Source: Prevotella sp. UBA7594
GTDB taxonomy: Bacteria; Bacteroidota; Bacteroidia; Bacteroidales; Bacteroidaceae
Length of the DNA stretch: 10,307 nt
Direction: 5' to 3'
NCBI GenBank assembly: GCA_002490315.1
Contig: DLKG01000019.1
Span: 1 to 10,307, forward strand
Part shown: positions 1-6,292 of the stretch, in pieces
How positions within the stretch are numbered: the first letter of the stretch is position 1
Layout: each line of letters begins with the position of its first letter
Translations under genes and position numbers: made by a program
The notes under the pieces: model-generated
The model's input: the letters and a program-made list of their open reading frames with translations, nothing else
The model's database searches: none
What the model was told of the DNA's origin: nothing

Positions 1-24
1 AACTCAAAATTCAAAACTCAAGAT

Positions 25-1374
25 ATGGGCAATCCAAAAGCATTCCTCACAATACATCGCAAGGAGGCGGGCTACCGTCCCATACACGACCGCATCCACG
101 ACTTCGGAGAAGTGGAACAAACACTCAATTCCAACGACCGCCGGCAACAGGCATCGCGCTGCATGGACTGCGGTGTGCCTTTCTGCCATTGGGCATGTCC
201 GCTCGGCAACAAACCGCCAGAGTGGAACGACGCCCTCTACAAGGGCGACTGGGAACTCGCCTATCGACTACTCAACGCCACCAACGACTTCCCGGAGTTT
301 ACCGGCCGCATCTGTCCGGCACTCTGCGAGAAAGCGTGCGTGCTCAACCTCATGGAGCATGAGCCTACGACCAACCGCGAGGACGAGTGTGCCATCACGG
401 AACACGCCTTCGAGGAGAACTATGTGCGCATCGACCATCCCGAGCGCAACGGCAAGCGCGTATGCGTAGTCGGCTCCGGTCCGGCAGGACTCGTCGCCGC
501 CAACCGCCTCAATCACATGGGCTACGCCGTCACCGTCATGGAGAAGAACGAGAGCGCAGGCGGACTCCTACGCTTCGGCATACCCAACTTCAAGCTCAAC
601 AAGGCAGTAATCGACCGCCGCATAAAGCTGCTCGAAGAAGAAGGCATCAGCTTCAAGTATGGCGTGGAAATCGACGTGGAGCATCTCCCCGAGGACTTCG
701 ACGCCTACGTCGTGGCAACCGGCACGCCCACGGCGCGCAATCTCAATATCCCCGGACGCGAGCTCAAGGGCGTCCACTTCGCCCTCGAACTCCTCTCGCA
801 GCAAAACCGCGTGCTTGCCGGGCGCGAGTTTAAAAAGGACGAACTCGTCAACGCAAAGGGCAAGGACGTGCTCGTCATCGGCGGCGGCGACACCGGTTCC
901 GACTGCATCGGCACCGCCCATCGCCAAGGTTGCCGCTCCGTGACGCAGATAGAAATCATGCCGCGCCCCGTAGAAGGACCCGACGACCCCAAGAACCCGT
1001 GGCCCGCATGGCCGCGCACGCTCAAGACGACATCCTCGCATGAAGAGGGATGCACCCGCCGCTGGAACATCAACTCCCTGGAATTCCTTGGCGACAAGAA
1101 CGGCAAGCTCACGGGCGTGCGCGTGCAGGAAATAACGTGGAAGCCAAATCCCGAGGGTGGACGCCCACTCATGGAGCCAGTCGGCAAGCCCGAAGTGATA
1201 AAATGCGAGATGGCATTGCTCGCCATGGGCTTCCTCCGCCCCGAACACCCGCAGTTTGCCCCCAACGTGTTCCTCGCCGGCGACGCCGCCAGCGGAGCCT
1301 CGCTCGTAGTGCGCGCCATGGCAAGCGGCAAGAAAACTGCGGAGACCGTCGACCGCTACTTGTCGGGCAAGTAG
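25..1374 (+). CDS. gltD: Glutamate synthase, NADPH-type small (beta) subunit
   Basis: The small subunit of glutamate synthase passes electrons from NAD(P)H through FAD and iron-sulfur clusters to the large subunit GltB, which makes two glutamates from glutamine and 2-oxoglutarate in the cytoplasm. What is visible in the 449 residues: an N-terminal cysteine-rich region with C46, C49, C54 and C58, then C97, C101 and C105, matching the family's iron-sulfur ligands; an FAD Rossmann motif GSGPAG at 150-155; a second nucleotide motif VIGGGDTGSD at 284-293; the conserved SSHEEG stretch near 337-342; and the C-terminal FAD motif AGDAASG near 418-424. The chain is shorter than the E. coli protein as I recall it (about 472), mainly between MGF (401-403) and AGD (418-420). 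The start follows an A-rich leader without a Shine-Dalgarno sequence. gltB is not in the window and may lie upstream. Related flavoproteins exist, but the full motif set and length favour GltD. Confidence 0.93.
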   Translation: MGNPKAFLTIHRKEAGYRPIHDRIHDFGEVEQTLNSNDRRQQASRCMDCGVPFCHWACPLGNKPPEWNDALYKGDWELAYRLLNATNDFPEFTGRICPALCEKACVLNLMEHEPTTNREDECAITEHAFEENYVRIDHPERNGKRVCVVGSGPAGLVAANRLNHMGYAVTVMEKNESAGGLLRFGIPNFKLNKAVIDRRIKLLEEEGISFKYGVEIDVEHLPEDFDAYVVATGTPTARNLNIPGRELKGVHFALELLSQQNRVLAGREFKKDELVNAKGKDVLVIGGGDTGSDCIGTAHRQGCRSVTQIEIMPRPVEGPDDPKNPWPAWPRTLKTTSSHEEGCTRRWNINSLEFLGDKNGKLTGVRVQEITWKPNPEGGRPLMEPVGKPEVIKCEMALLAMGFLRPEHPQFAPNVFLAGDAASGASLVVRAMASGKKTAETVDRYLSGK

Positions 1375-1377
1375 CCT

Positions 1378-1440
1378 CTGTGTCCTGCCTCCGTCATCTG
1401 GCAAAACAACGTCAGCAACGATGGAAAAAGGCAGGCACAG
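1378..1440 (+). other. Inverted repeat after gltD, possible mRNA 3' structure
   Basis: CTGTG plus CCTGCCT (1378-1390, one bulged T at 1383) can pair with AGGCAGG plus CACAG (1429-1440). An inner CATC (1395-1398) can pair with GATG (1420-1423). It starts three bases after the gltD stop and could end or protect that transcript. The sequence after it is A-rich and has no T-run, so it is not a typical intrinsic terminator. The loop is long, so the pairing may be chance. Confidence 0.3.
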
Positions 1441-1470
1441 AAGAAAAATTGAAAAACTCTACCCCTATAA

Positions 1471-1502
1471 TTTGCAAAACTCCATAAAAAATGGTATCTT
1501 TG
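1471..1502 (+). promoter_or_regulatory. Bacteroidota-type promoter for the DUF3467 gene
   Basis: TTTG at 1471-1474 and TATCTTTG at 1495-1502 are separated by 20 bases. This matches the known Bacteroidota housekeeping promoter (-33 TTTG, -7 TAnnTTTG). Transcription would be expected to begin near 1508-1510, giving an untranslated leader of about 80 bases. It shows that the DUF3467 gene has its own promoter, separate from gltD. Confidence 0.8.
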
Positions 1503-1510
1503 CAATACAC

Positions 1511-1543
1511 AAAGGGGGAAAGTCGCCTCGCGAAGCCCCCTTT
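1511..1543 (+). promoter_or_regulatory. 5'-terminal hairpin in the leader of the DUF3467 mRNA
   Basis: AAAGGGGG (1511-1518) is perfectly complementary to CCCCCTTT (1536-1543) across a 17-base loop. The stem starts within about three bases of the predicted transcription start. It could protect the RNA 5' end or control translation. It is not followed by a long T-run, so it is unlikely to be a terminator. Confidence 0.6.
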
Positions 1544-1587
1544 AGGTAGAGAAAACAATAATTAATAACTTAAACAAAATAACAAAA

Positions 1588-1908
1588 ATGGCAGAAAACA
1601 ACAACCAGCAGCAGCCCCAGGGACTTCAGATTGAGCTGAAGCCGGAAATCGGAGTAGGCGTATACGCTAACCTCGCACTCATCACTCACTCTTCGAGCGA
1701 CTTCATCCTCGACTTCACTTGCATGCTCCCGGGTATGCAGCAGCCGCAGGTTCGCAGCCGCGTCGTAATGGCTCCTGAGCACGCAAAGCGTCTTCTCATG
1801 GCCCTCAACGACAACATCCAGAAGTACGAGCAGACATTCGGCAAGATCAATATCCCCGAGCAGCAGCAGCCTCGCACAGCCACTCCGTTCAACAACCCGG
1901 AGGCTTAA
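1588..1908 (+). CDS. DUF3467 family protein, function unknown
   Basis: A 106-residue protein that matches DUF3467 as I know the family: a central DFILDF strand near 38-43, the RSRVVMAPEHAKRLL stretch at about 56-70, and a following helix with YEQTFGKI near 80-87. Both ends are rich in Gln and Asn and look flexible. There is no signal peptide or membrane segment, so it is probably cytoplasmic. No catalytic motif is visible and the family's function is not established. From memory, Bacteroidota often carry this gene between rpoC and rpsL. Here it lies just before the str cluster but follows gltD. It has its own promoter and terminator, so it appears to be a single-gene transcript. The ATG is preceded by an A-rich leader with no Shine-Dalgarno sequence. 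The family call is fairly sure; the role is not. Confidence 0.85.
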   Translation: MAENNNQQQPQGLQIELKPEIGVGVYANLALITHSSSDFILDFTCMLPGMQQPQVRSRVVMAPEHAKRLLMALNDNIQKYEQTFGKINIPEQQQPRTATPFNNPEA

Positions 1909-1940
1909 TTGAAAAAGGCTAAAGGCAAAAAGAAAAATAT

Positions 1941-1974
1941 AAGGCGGATGGAGCATCGCTCCATCCGCCTTTTT
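1941..1974 (+). terminator. Rho-independent terminator after the DUF3467 gene
   Basis: AAGGCGGATGGAGC (1941-1954) and its exact complement (1958-1971) form a 14-bp stem with an ATC loop and end in a T-run to 1974. It lies 32 bases after the stop codon. The A-rich sequence on the left would give a T-run on the other strand, so it may work in both directions. Confidence 0.93.
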
Positions 1975-2022
1975 GCGCTTAAAACGTCGAAGTCGCACAT
2001 TGCCCCACGCAAACGCCCATTC

Positions 2023-2103
2023 TAAAGCGCCGCTTTAGCCATCTTAAAGCGCCACTTTAGCCACCCTAAAGCGCCGCTTCTGCTAAGCTAAAGCGCCGCT
2101 TTG
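2023..2103. repeat. Four 22-bp tandem units, each built around a palindrome
   Basis: The core TAAAGCGCCGCTTTA, or a variant, starts at 2023, 2045, 2067 and 2089, an exact 22-base period. The core is an inverted repeat: TAAAGCG and CGCTTTA around a single central C. Unit 2 has A in place of G in the right arm (GCCACTTTA). Unit 3 diverges in the right arm (CGCTTCTG). Unit 4 ends in CGCTTTG. Left arms are conserved in all four. The spacing is close to two turns of B-DNA, so equivalent positions would face the same side. It could be a cluster of protein-binding sites, a REP-like intergenic repeat, or a folded RNA. It lies between a terminator and the rpsL promoter and may not be transcribed. Confidence 0.9.
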
Positions 2104-2237
2104 GAAAAACGGACGTTTCCTTCTTGATTTTGAAGAAGAAAACGAGAGAAAAGGCGAAGTTTATATTTAAAAGAAAGTTAAAATAACCTGTAATAATTTA
2201 AATTCTGCCACCTCCAACGTCCTTGTGGTTTTATATA

Positions 2238-2269
2238 TTAGGTAGTTAGAATTATTCTTTGTACCTTTG
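2238..2269 (+). promoter_or_regulatory. Bacteroidota-type promoter for the rpsL-rpsG-fusA cluster
   Basis: TACCTTTG at 2262-2269 is an exact match to the TAnnTTTG -7 element. At the expected distance, 2238-2241 reads TTAG, a weak version of the -33 element. Transcription would start near 2275-2277, leaving a leader of about 75 bases before rpsL. Its place after the upstream terminator makes it the natural start of the str transcript. Confidence 0.7.
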
Positions 2270-2277
2270 CACCTCGA

Positions 2278-2302
2278 AAACGGCTTATATTGGAGCCGCT
2301 TT
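2278..2302 (+). promoter_or_regulatory. 5'-terminal hairpin in the rpsL leader
   Basis: CGGCT (2281-2285) pairs with AGCCG (2294-2298) around an 8-base loop. AAA (2278-2280) can pair with TTT (2300-2302) past a bulged C. It begins a few bases after the predicted transcription start, as does the hairpin before the DUF3467 gene. Confidence 0.5.
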
Positions 2303-2351
2303 ATAAAATCGACAATTGAAAATAAAAATATATAAATTAAAAAATTAAATT

Positions 2352-2735
2352 ATGCCTACAATTTCACAGTTGGTAAGAAAAGGCAGAAAGGTGCTCGTAG
2401 ACAAGAGCAAGTCGCCGGCTTTGGATTCATGTCCTCAGCGTCGTGGCGTATGCGTCCGCGTTTACACAACCACACCTAAGAAGCCTAACTCGGCAATGCG
2501 TAAGGTTGCCCGTGTTCGTTTGACAAACTCTAAGGAGGTTAACTCCTACATCCCGGGCGAAGGCCACAACCTTCAGGAGCACTCAATCGTGCTTGTTCGC
2601 GGTGGACGTGTAAAGGACCTTCCTGGTGTTCGTTACCACATCGTTCGCGGAACACTCGATACAGCAGGTGTTGCCAATCGTACACAGCGTCGTTCAAAGT
2701 ACGGTGCTAAGCGTCCTAAGGCTGGCAAGAAGTAA
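2352..2735 (+). CDS. rpsL: 30S ribosomal protein uS12
   Basis: uS12 sits at the interface side of the 30S subunit near the decoding centre and helps set translation accuracy. The 127 residues carry the family signatures [19 protein letters not shown] (30-48) and [13 protein letters not shown] (84-96), with a lysine-rich C-terminus. K43 and K88, where changes give streptomycin resistance in E. coli, are the wild-type lysines. D89, the residue methylthiolated in some bacteria, is present. The gene is first in the str cluster, with rpsG and fusA downstream. The start follows a promoter and a leader of about 75 bases and has an AT-rich upstream region without a Shine-Dalgarno sequence. The length is normal for the family. 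Confidence 0.98.
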   Translation: MPTISQLVRKGRKVLVDKSKSPALDSCPQRRGVCVRVYTTTPKKPNSAMRKVARVRLTNSKEVNSYIPGEGHNLQEHSIVLVRGGRVKDLPGVRYHIVRGTLDTAGVANRTQRRSKYGAKRPKAGKK

Positions 2736-2888
2736 GCCAAGACAACAAAAAAAAATTGATTGTCGGACGAAATTATTAAATCGTTTTGCTGGAGAATTGT
2801 TATTAGACAGGTTGAGTAAATGTCCGAGAGAGGACGTTGAAGAACAGTAAGAAACAGCCCCACGCAGACAGAAATTTTTCAAAACAAA
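2736..2888 (+). promoter_or_regulatory. rpsL-rpsG spacer, possible translational control region
   Basis: This 153-base spacer contains no gene. TCGGAC (2763-2768) can pair with GTCCGA (2822-2827). The same GTCC (2822-2825) can instead pair with GGAC (2832-2835) in a local hairpin, so the two pairings exclude each other. In E. coli the rpsL-rpsG spacer is where S7 represses its own synthesis. A similar role here is an inference, and six-base pairings can occur by chance. Confidence 0.3.
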
Positions 2889-3365
2889 ATGAGAAAAGCA
2901 AAACCAAAGAAGCGCGTGATCCTTCCGGATCCGAAATTCAACGACCAGAAGGTCTCAAAGTTCGTAAACCACTTGATGTATGATGGCAAGAAGAACACAT
3001 CATACGAAATCTTCTATAACGCACTCGACACAGTAGCCGAGAAGATGGCGAAAGAAGAGAAGCCCGCTCTCGAAATCTGGAAGCAGGCCCTCGACAACAT
3101 CACTCCGCAGGTGGAGGTGAAGAGCCGTCGTATCGGTGGCGCCACATTCCAGGTGCCTACTGAGATCCGCGCTGAGCGCAAGGAGAGCATCTCCATGAAG
3201 AATCTCATCGCCTTCGCACGCAAGCGCGGCGGCAAGAGCATGTCAGACAAGCTCGCAGCTGAGATCATGGACGCCTACAACAACCAGGGCGGCGCCTACA
3301 AGCGTAAGGAAGACATGCACCGCATGGCAGAGGCTAACCGCGCATTCGCTCACTTCAGATTCTAA
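2889..3365 (+). CDS. rpsG: 30S ribosomal protein uS7
   Basis: uS7 is a primary 16S rRNA-binding protein that starts assembly of the 30S head and lies close to the E-site tRNA. The 158-residue chain shows the family features in order: a basic N-terminus, DPKFND (14-19), the RNA-binding region [16 protein letters not shown] (75-90), RKRGGKSM (111-118), and the C-terminal [15 protein letters not shown] (144-158). The length is near the usual 156. It follows rpsL after a long spacer and precedes fusA by 24 bases, consistent with one transcript. The ATG follows an A-rich leader lacking a Shine-Dalgarno sequence. In E. coli S7 controls its own operon; whether it does so here cannot be seen directly. 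Confidence 0.98.
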   Translation: MRKAKPKKRVILPDPKFNDQKVSKFVNHLMYDGKKNTSYEIFYNALDTVAEKMAKEEKPALEIWKQALDNITPQVEVKSRRIGGATFQVPTEIRAERKESISMKNLIAFARKRGGKSMSDKLAAEIMDAYNNQGGAYKRKEDMHRMAEANRAFAHFRF

Positions 3366-3389
3366 TATAATAATAAGGTAAAAGGAAAA

Positions 3390-5504
3390 ATGGCAAATCG
3401 CGATTTACATTTGACTCGCAACATCGGCATTATGGCCCACATCGATGCCGGTAAGACCACAACTTCTGAGCGTATCCTCTTCTACACAGGAAAGACTCAT
3501 AAGATTGGTGAGGTTCACGACGGCGCTGCCACAATGGACTGGATGGCACAGGAGCAGGAGCGTGGTATCACTATCACGTCCGCCGCTACAACTTGTAACT
3601 GGAACTATCTTGGCAAGTCATACAAGATTAACTTGATTGACACTCCGGGACACGTTGACTTTACCGCTGAGGTGGAGCGCTCGCTCCGCGTTCTCGACGG
3701 AGCAGTTGCAACTTACTCTGCCGCCGACGGCGTACAGCCACAGTCGGAGACAGTATGGCGTCAGGCCGACAAGTACAACGTTCCGCGTATCGGCTACGTA
3801 AACAAGATGGACCGCTCTGGTGCTGACTTCTTCGAGACAGTGCAGCAGATGAAGGACATCCTCGGCGCTAATCCTTGCCCGGTGCAGATTCCTATCGGTG
3901 CAGAGGAGAACTTCAAGGGTGTGGTTGACCTCATCAAGATGAAGGCTATTCTGTGGCACGACGAGACAATGGGTGCTGAGTATGAGGTAGACGACATTCC
4001 TGCAGAGCTCGTTGACGAGGCCAACGAATGGCGCGAGAAGATGGTTGAGAACGCTGCCAACTTCGACGACGACCTCATGGAGAAGTACCTCGAAGGACAG
4101 GAGATTCCTGAGGAACAGCTCATCGCAGCCATCCGCAAGGGTACAATCGCAATGGAGCTGACTCCTATGACCCTCGGTTCTTCCTACAAGAACAAGGGCG
4201 TTCAGCCGCTCCTCGACTACGTTTGCGCATTCCTTCCTTCACCTCTCGATACTCAGGCTATCGTTGGTACCAACCCTGACACTGAGGAAGAGGAAGACCG
4301 CAAGCCTTCTGAGAACGAGCCTACAGCAGCTCTCGCATTCAAGATCGCTACCGACCCGTTCATGGGACGTCTCGTGTTCTTCCGCGTTTACTCAGGTAAG
4401 GTAGTTGCAGGCTCTTACGTCTACAACCCGCGCTCTCGCAAGAAGGAGCGTATCTCACGTCTGTTCCAGATGAACTCCAACAAGGAGATTCCTATGGAGT
4501 CAATCGACGCTGGTGATATCGGCGCAGGCGTAGGTTTCAAGGATATCCGCACAGGTGATACTCTCTGCGACGAGGCACATCCTATCGTGCTCGAGTCAAT
4601 GACATTCCCTGACACCGTAATCTCCATCGCAGTTGAGCCGAAGAGCCAGGCCGACATCGCCAAGCTCGACAACGGTCTCGCCAAGCTTGCTGAGGAGGAC
4701 CCGACATTCACCGTTCGTACCGACGAGCAGAGTGGTCAGACCATCATCTCTGGTATGGGTGAGCTTCACCTCGACATCATCATCGACCGTCTGAAGCGTG
4801 AGTTCAAGGTAGAATGTAACCAGGGTAAGCCGCAGGTTAACTACAAAGAGGCCATCACAAAGCCCGTAACCCTCCGCGAGGTTTACAAGAAGCAGTCAGG
4901 TGGTCGTGGTAAGTTCGCCGACATCATCGTAACAATCGGCCCGAAGGACGAGGATTACAAGGAAGGCGACCTGCAGTTCATCAACGAGGTTAAGGGTGGT
5001 AACATTCCTAAGGAATTCATCCCCTCGGTACAGAAGGGCTTCGAGAACGCCATGAAGAACGGTGTGCTCGGTGGCTATCCGATGACCGGCCTCAAGGTAG
5101 TCCTCACTGATGGTTCGTTCCACCCGGTTGACTCCGACCAGTTGTCATTCGAGCTTGCTGCCCTCAACGCTTACAAGAACGGCTGTCCGAAGGCAGGTCC
5201 GGTTCTTATGGAGCCTATCATGAAGGTAGAAGTTGTTACTCCCGAGGAGAACATGGGTGACGTAATCGGCGACTTGAACAAGCGCCGTGGTCAGGTAGAA
5301 GGCATGGAAGAGGCACGCTCTGGCGCACGTATCGTGAAAGCTATGGTGCCGCTGTCAGAGATGTTCGGTTATGTAACCGCTCTCCGTACCATCACTTCCG
5401 GTCGTGCAACAAGCTCTATGGAGTATGACCACCATGCACCGCTCTCAAGCGCAATCGCTAAGGCAGTGCTCGAGGAAGTTAAGGGTCGCGCAGACCTCGT
5501 GTAG
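3390..5504 (+). CDS. fusA: Elongation factor G (EF-G)
   Basis: EF-G is the GTPase that moves tRNAs and mRNA through the ribosome after peptide-bond formation and, with RRF, splits ribosomes. The 704 residues show the GTPase motifs: P-loop [10 protein letters not shown] (16-25), switch region RGITI (58-62), DTPGH (84-88) and NKMD (138-141). Domains II to V follow, with family stretches such as [28 protein letters not shown] and [10 protein letters not shown]. The length equals that of E. coli EF-G. One difference is YSAADG near 109-114, where E. coli-type sequences read YCAVGG. The residue aligned with the redox-sensitive E. coli Cys114 is Ser110. The start is 24 bases after rpsG, with a weak purine-rich AAGG upstream. 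No tuf gene follows. Position in the str cluster supports housekeeping fusA rather than a paralogue. Confidence 0.98.
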   Translation: MANRDLHLTRNIGIMAHIDAGKTTTSERILFYTGKTHKIGEVHDGAATMDWMAQEQERGITITSAATTCNWNYLGKSYKINLIDTPGHVDFTAEVERSLRVLDGAVATYSAADGVQPQSETVWRQADKYNVPRIGYVNKMDRSGADFFETVQQMKDILGANPCPVQIPIGAEENFKGVVDLIKMKAILWHDETMGAEYEVDDIPAELVDEANEWREKMVENAANFDDDLMEKYLEGQEIPEEQLIAAIRKGTIAMELTPMTLGSSYKNKGVQPLLDYVCAFLPSPLDTQAIVGTNPDTEEEEDRKPSENEPTAALAFKIATDPFMGRLVFFRVYSGKVVAGSYVYNPRSRKKERISRLFQMNSNKEIPMESIDAGDIGAGVGFKDIRTGDTLCDEAHPIVLESMTFPDTVISIAVEPKSQADIAKLDNGLAKLAEEDPTFTVRTDEQSGQTIISGMGELHLDIIIDRLKREFKVECNQGKPQVNYKEAITKPVTLREVYKKQSGGRGKFADIIVTIGPKDEDYKEGDLQFINEVKGGNIPKEFIPSVQKGFENAMKNGVLGGYPMTGLKVVLTDGSFHPVDSDQLSFELAALNAYKNGCPKAGPVLMEPIMKVEVVTPEENMGDVIGDLNKRRGQVEGMEEARSGARIVKAMVPLSEMFGYVTALRTITSGRATSSMEYDHHAPLSSAIAKAVLEEVKGRADLV

Positions 5505-5532
5505 TCAGCACGTTAAATTGAACAAAAGAATT

Positions 5533-5611
5533 CAGTAGTCAAGAATACAGTAGTTAAGCCAAATGTTGGGCGAGCTCAGCTTACGGCTTAACTTCTGACT
5601 CCTCACTTCTG
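5533..5611. repeat. Inverted repeat built from short direct repeats, after fusA
   Basis: CAGTAGTCAAG (5533-5543) and CAGTAGTTAAG (5548-5558) are direct repeats 15 bases apart. ACTTCTG occurs at 5591-5597 and again at 5605-5611, 14 bases apart. The two arms are complementary: AGTTAAGCC (5552-5560) pairs perfectly with GGCTTAACT (5585-5593), and CAG (5548-5550) pairs with CTG (5595-5597) beyond a T-T mismatch. Pairing may continue imperfectly through the outer copies. In RNA it would form a long stem-loop in the fusA 3' region. It resembles dispersed intergenic repeats, but whether copies occur elsewhere cannot be seen. Confidence 0.7.
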
Positions 5612-5630
5612 TCTTCTCCCCAAAATACCT

Positions 5631-5692
5631 AAAGGGACGTGGGGCGTCGCTTAGCGAATGACTCTTAAGTGACGTACCCCACCTCCTTTTTT
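5631..5692 (+). terminator. Strong terminator or attenuator hairpin between fusA and rpsJ
   Basis: GTGGGG (5639-5644) pairs with CCCCAC (5677-5682). Inside that, CGTCGCTTAG (5645-5654) pairs with TTAAGTGACG (5665-5674) with two G-U pairs. Outside, AAAGG (5631-5635) pairs with CCTTT (5685-5689). A six-T run ends at 5692. This has the form of an intrinsic terminator for the str transcript. No clear Bacteroidota promoter follows before rpsJ. The best candidate, TAGAATTG at 5749-5756, has one mismatch and no -33 partner. The hairpin may therefore be an attenuator that S10-operon transcription passes through. Confidence 0.75.
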
Positions 5693-5779
5693 CGGCTGTT
5701 CAGCACTCCAAGTTGAGAACATACATATCACGCTGAATGTGCCACATATAGAATTGCATTATAAACATTAAATACAATT

Positions 5780-6085
5780 ATGAGTCAGAAAATTCGTATC
5801 AAGCTGAAGAGCTACGACCACAAGCTCGTAGACAAGTCAGCAGAGAAGATCGTAAAGGCAGTAAAGGCAACCGGCGCCATCGTTAGTGGCCCAATTCCAT
5901 TGCCTACCCACAAGCGCATCTACACTGTAAACCGCAGTACCTTCGTCAACAAGAAATCTCGTGAGCAGTTCCAGCTCTCCGACTTCAAGCGTCTCATCGA
6001 CATCTACAGCTCAACAGCTAAGACTGTTGACGCGCTCATGAAGCTCGAGTTGCCAAGCGGTGTGGAAGTAGAGATCAAAGTATAA
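5780..6085 (+). CDS. rpsJ: 30S ribosomal protein uS10 (NusE)
   Basis: uS10 is a 30S head protein. As NusE it also binds NusB and NusG in transcription antitermination. The 101-residue sequence has the family signature GPIPLPT (37-43), the extended loop near 44-62 that threads into the 30S head and ends in SREQFQ (60-65), and RLIDI (71-75). The length is typical. It opens the S10 cluster after a 275-base structured gap. It ends with two in-frame stops, TAA then TGA. The next gene is not rplC, as in nearly all bacteria, but an unrelated membrane-protein gene 18 bases on. No Shine-Dalgarno sequence precedes the ATG. Confidence 0.98.
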   Translation: MSQKIRIKLKSYDHKLVDKSAEKIVKAVKATGAIVSGPIPLPTHKRIYTVNRSTFVNKKSREQFQLSDFKRLIDIYSSTAKTVDALMKLELPSGVEVEIKV

Positions 6086-6103
6086 TGATAGTATAGTTAT
6101 GCA

Positions 6104-6292
6104 ATGAATATTGAGGGTTTCTTGAATCCATTTGTTTGGATATTCTTTTGGTTAGTGCTTCTCCCTATTTCTATTTATAGATTATGGAGAGAGTTACGAA
6201 AGTCAAAAGAATGGGATATAAGTGGTATCATTGAGTCTTCTTTTATATTGCTTGTTTCTATAATCTATGTAGTGATTAAAATACTGAAATGA
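6104..6292 (+). CDS. Small membrane protein with two predicted helices, unknown
   Basis: I do not recognise this 62-residue protein. It has two hydrophobic stretches, about residues 8-25 and 41-60, joined by a basic segment RLWRELRKSK (26-35). By the positive-inside rule the linker would be cytoplasmic and both ends periplasmic, making an inner-membrane hairpin. The gene starts 18 bases after rpsJ. Its stop overlaps the start of the next gene in ATGA (6289-6292), which suggests translational coupling and a shared function. Codon use is AT-rich (ATA, AGA and TTA), unlike the surrounding ribosomal genes. A small partner or immunity-like protein for the lipoprotein is possible but unproven. The downstream overlap and the clear membrane pattern argue that it is a real gene. 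Confidence 0.75.
   Translation: MNIEGFLNPFVWIFFWLVLLPISIYRLWRELRKSKEWDISGIIESSFILLVSIIYVVIKILK

Larger units (their letters stand above)
1909..2351. other. Gene-free gap between the DUF3467 gene and rpsL
   Basis: This 443-base stretch has no convincing gene on either strand. From left to right it contains an intrinsic terminator (1941-1974), a four-unit 22-bp tandem repeat (2023-2103), an AT-rich part with one weak hairpin (CTTCTT 2120-2125 with AAGAAG 2133-2138, no T-run), the rpsL promoter (2238-2269), a leader hairpin (2278-2302), and an A/T-rich leader running into the rpsL start. The repeat block is clearly richer in G and C than the flanking gap. Confidence 0.8.

Noticed and set aside
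1..24. AACTCAA repeated at 1-7 and 15-21 before gltD
   Set aside because: Two short A-rich copies at the window edge are low-complexity intergenic sequence; too little is visible to call a repeat or regulatory site.
568..1404. Long open frame of 278 codons on the minus strand inside gltD
   Set aside because: It overlaps a gene with complete family motifs. The frame is kept open by the high G+C codon pattern of gltD, and the translation matches nothing I recognise.
2478..2618. Possible streptomycin-resistance changes in rpsL
   Set aside because: K43 and K88 are both the wild-type lysines, so no known resistance substitution is present at these two sites.
2626..2850. 74-codon frame overlapping the rpsL end and the spacer
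   Set aside because: It runs out of frame with rpsL for over 100 bases, has no start signal, and its translation looks like a frame shadow with no known domain.
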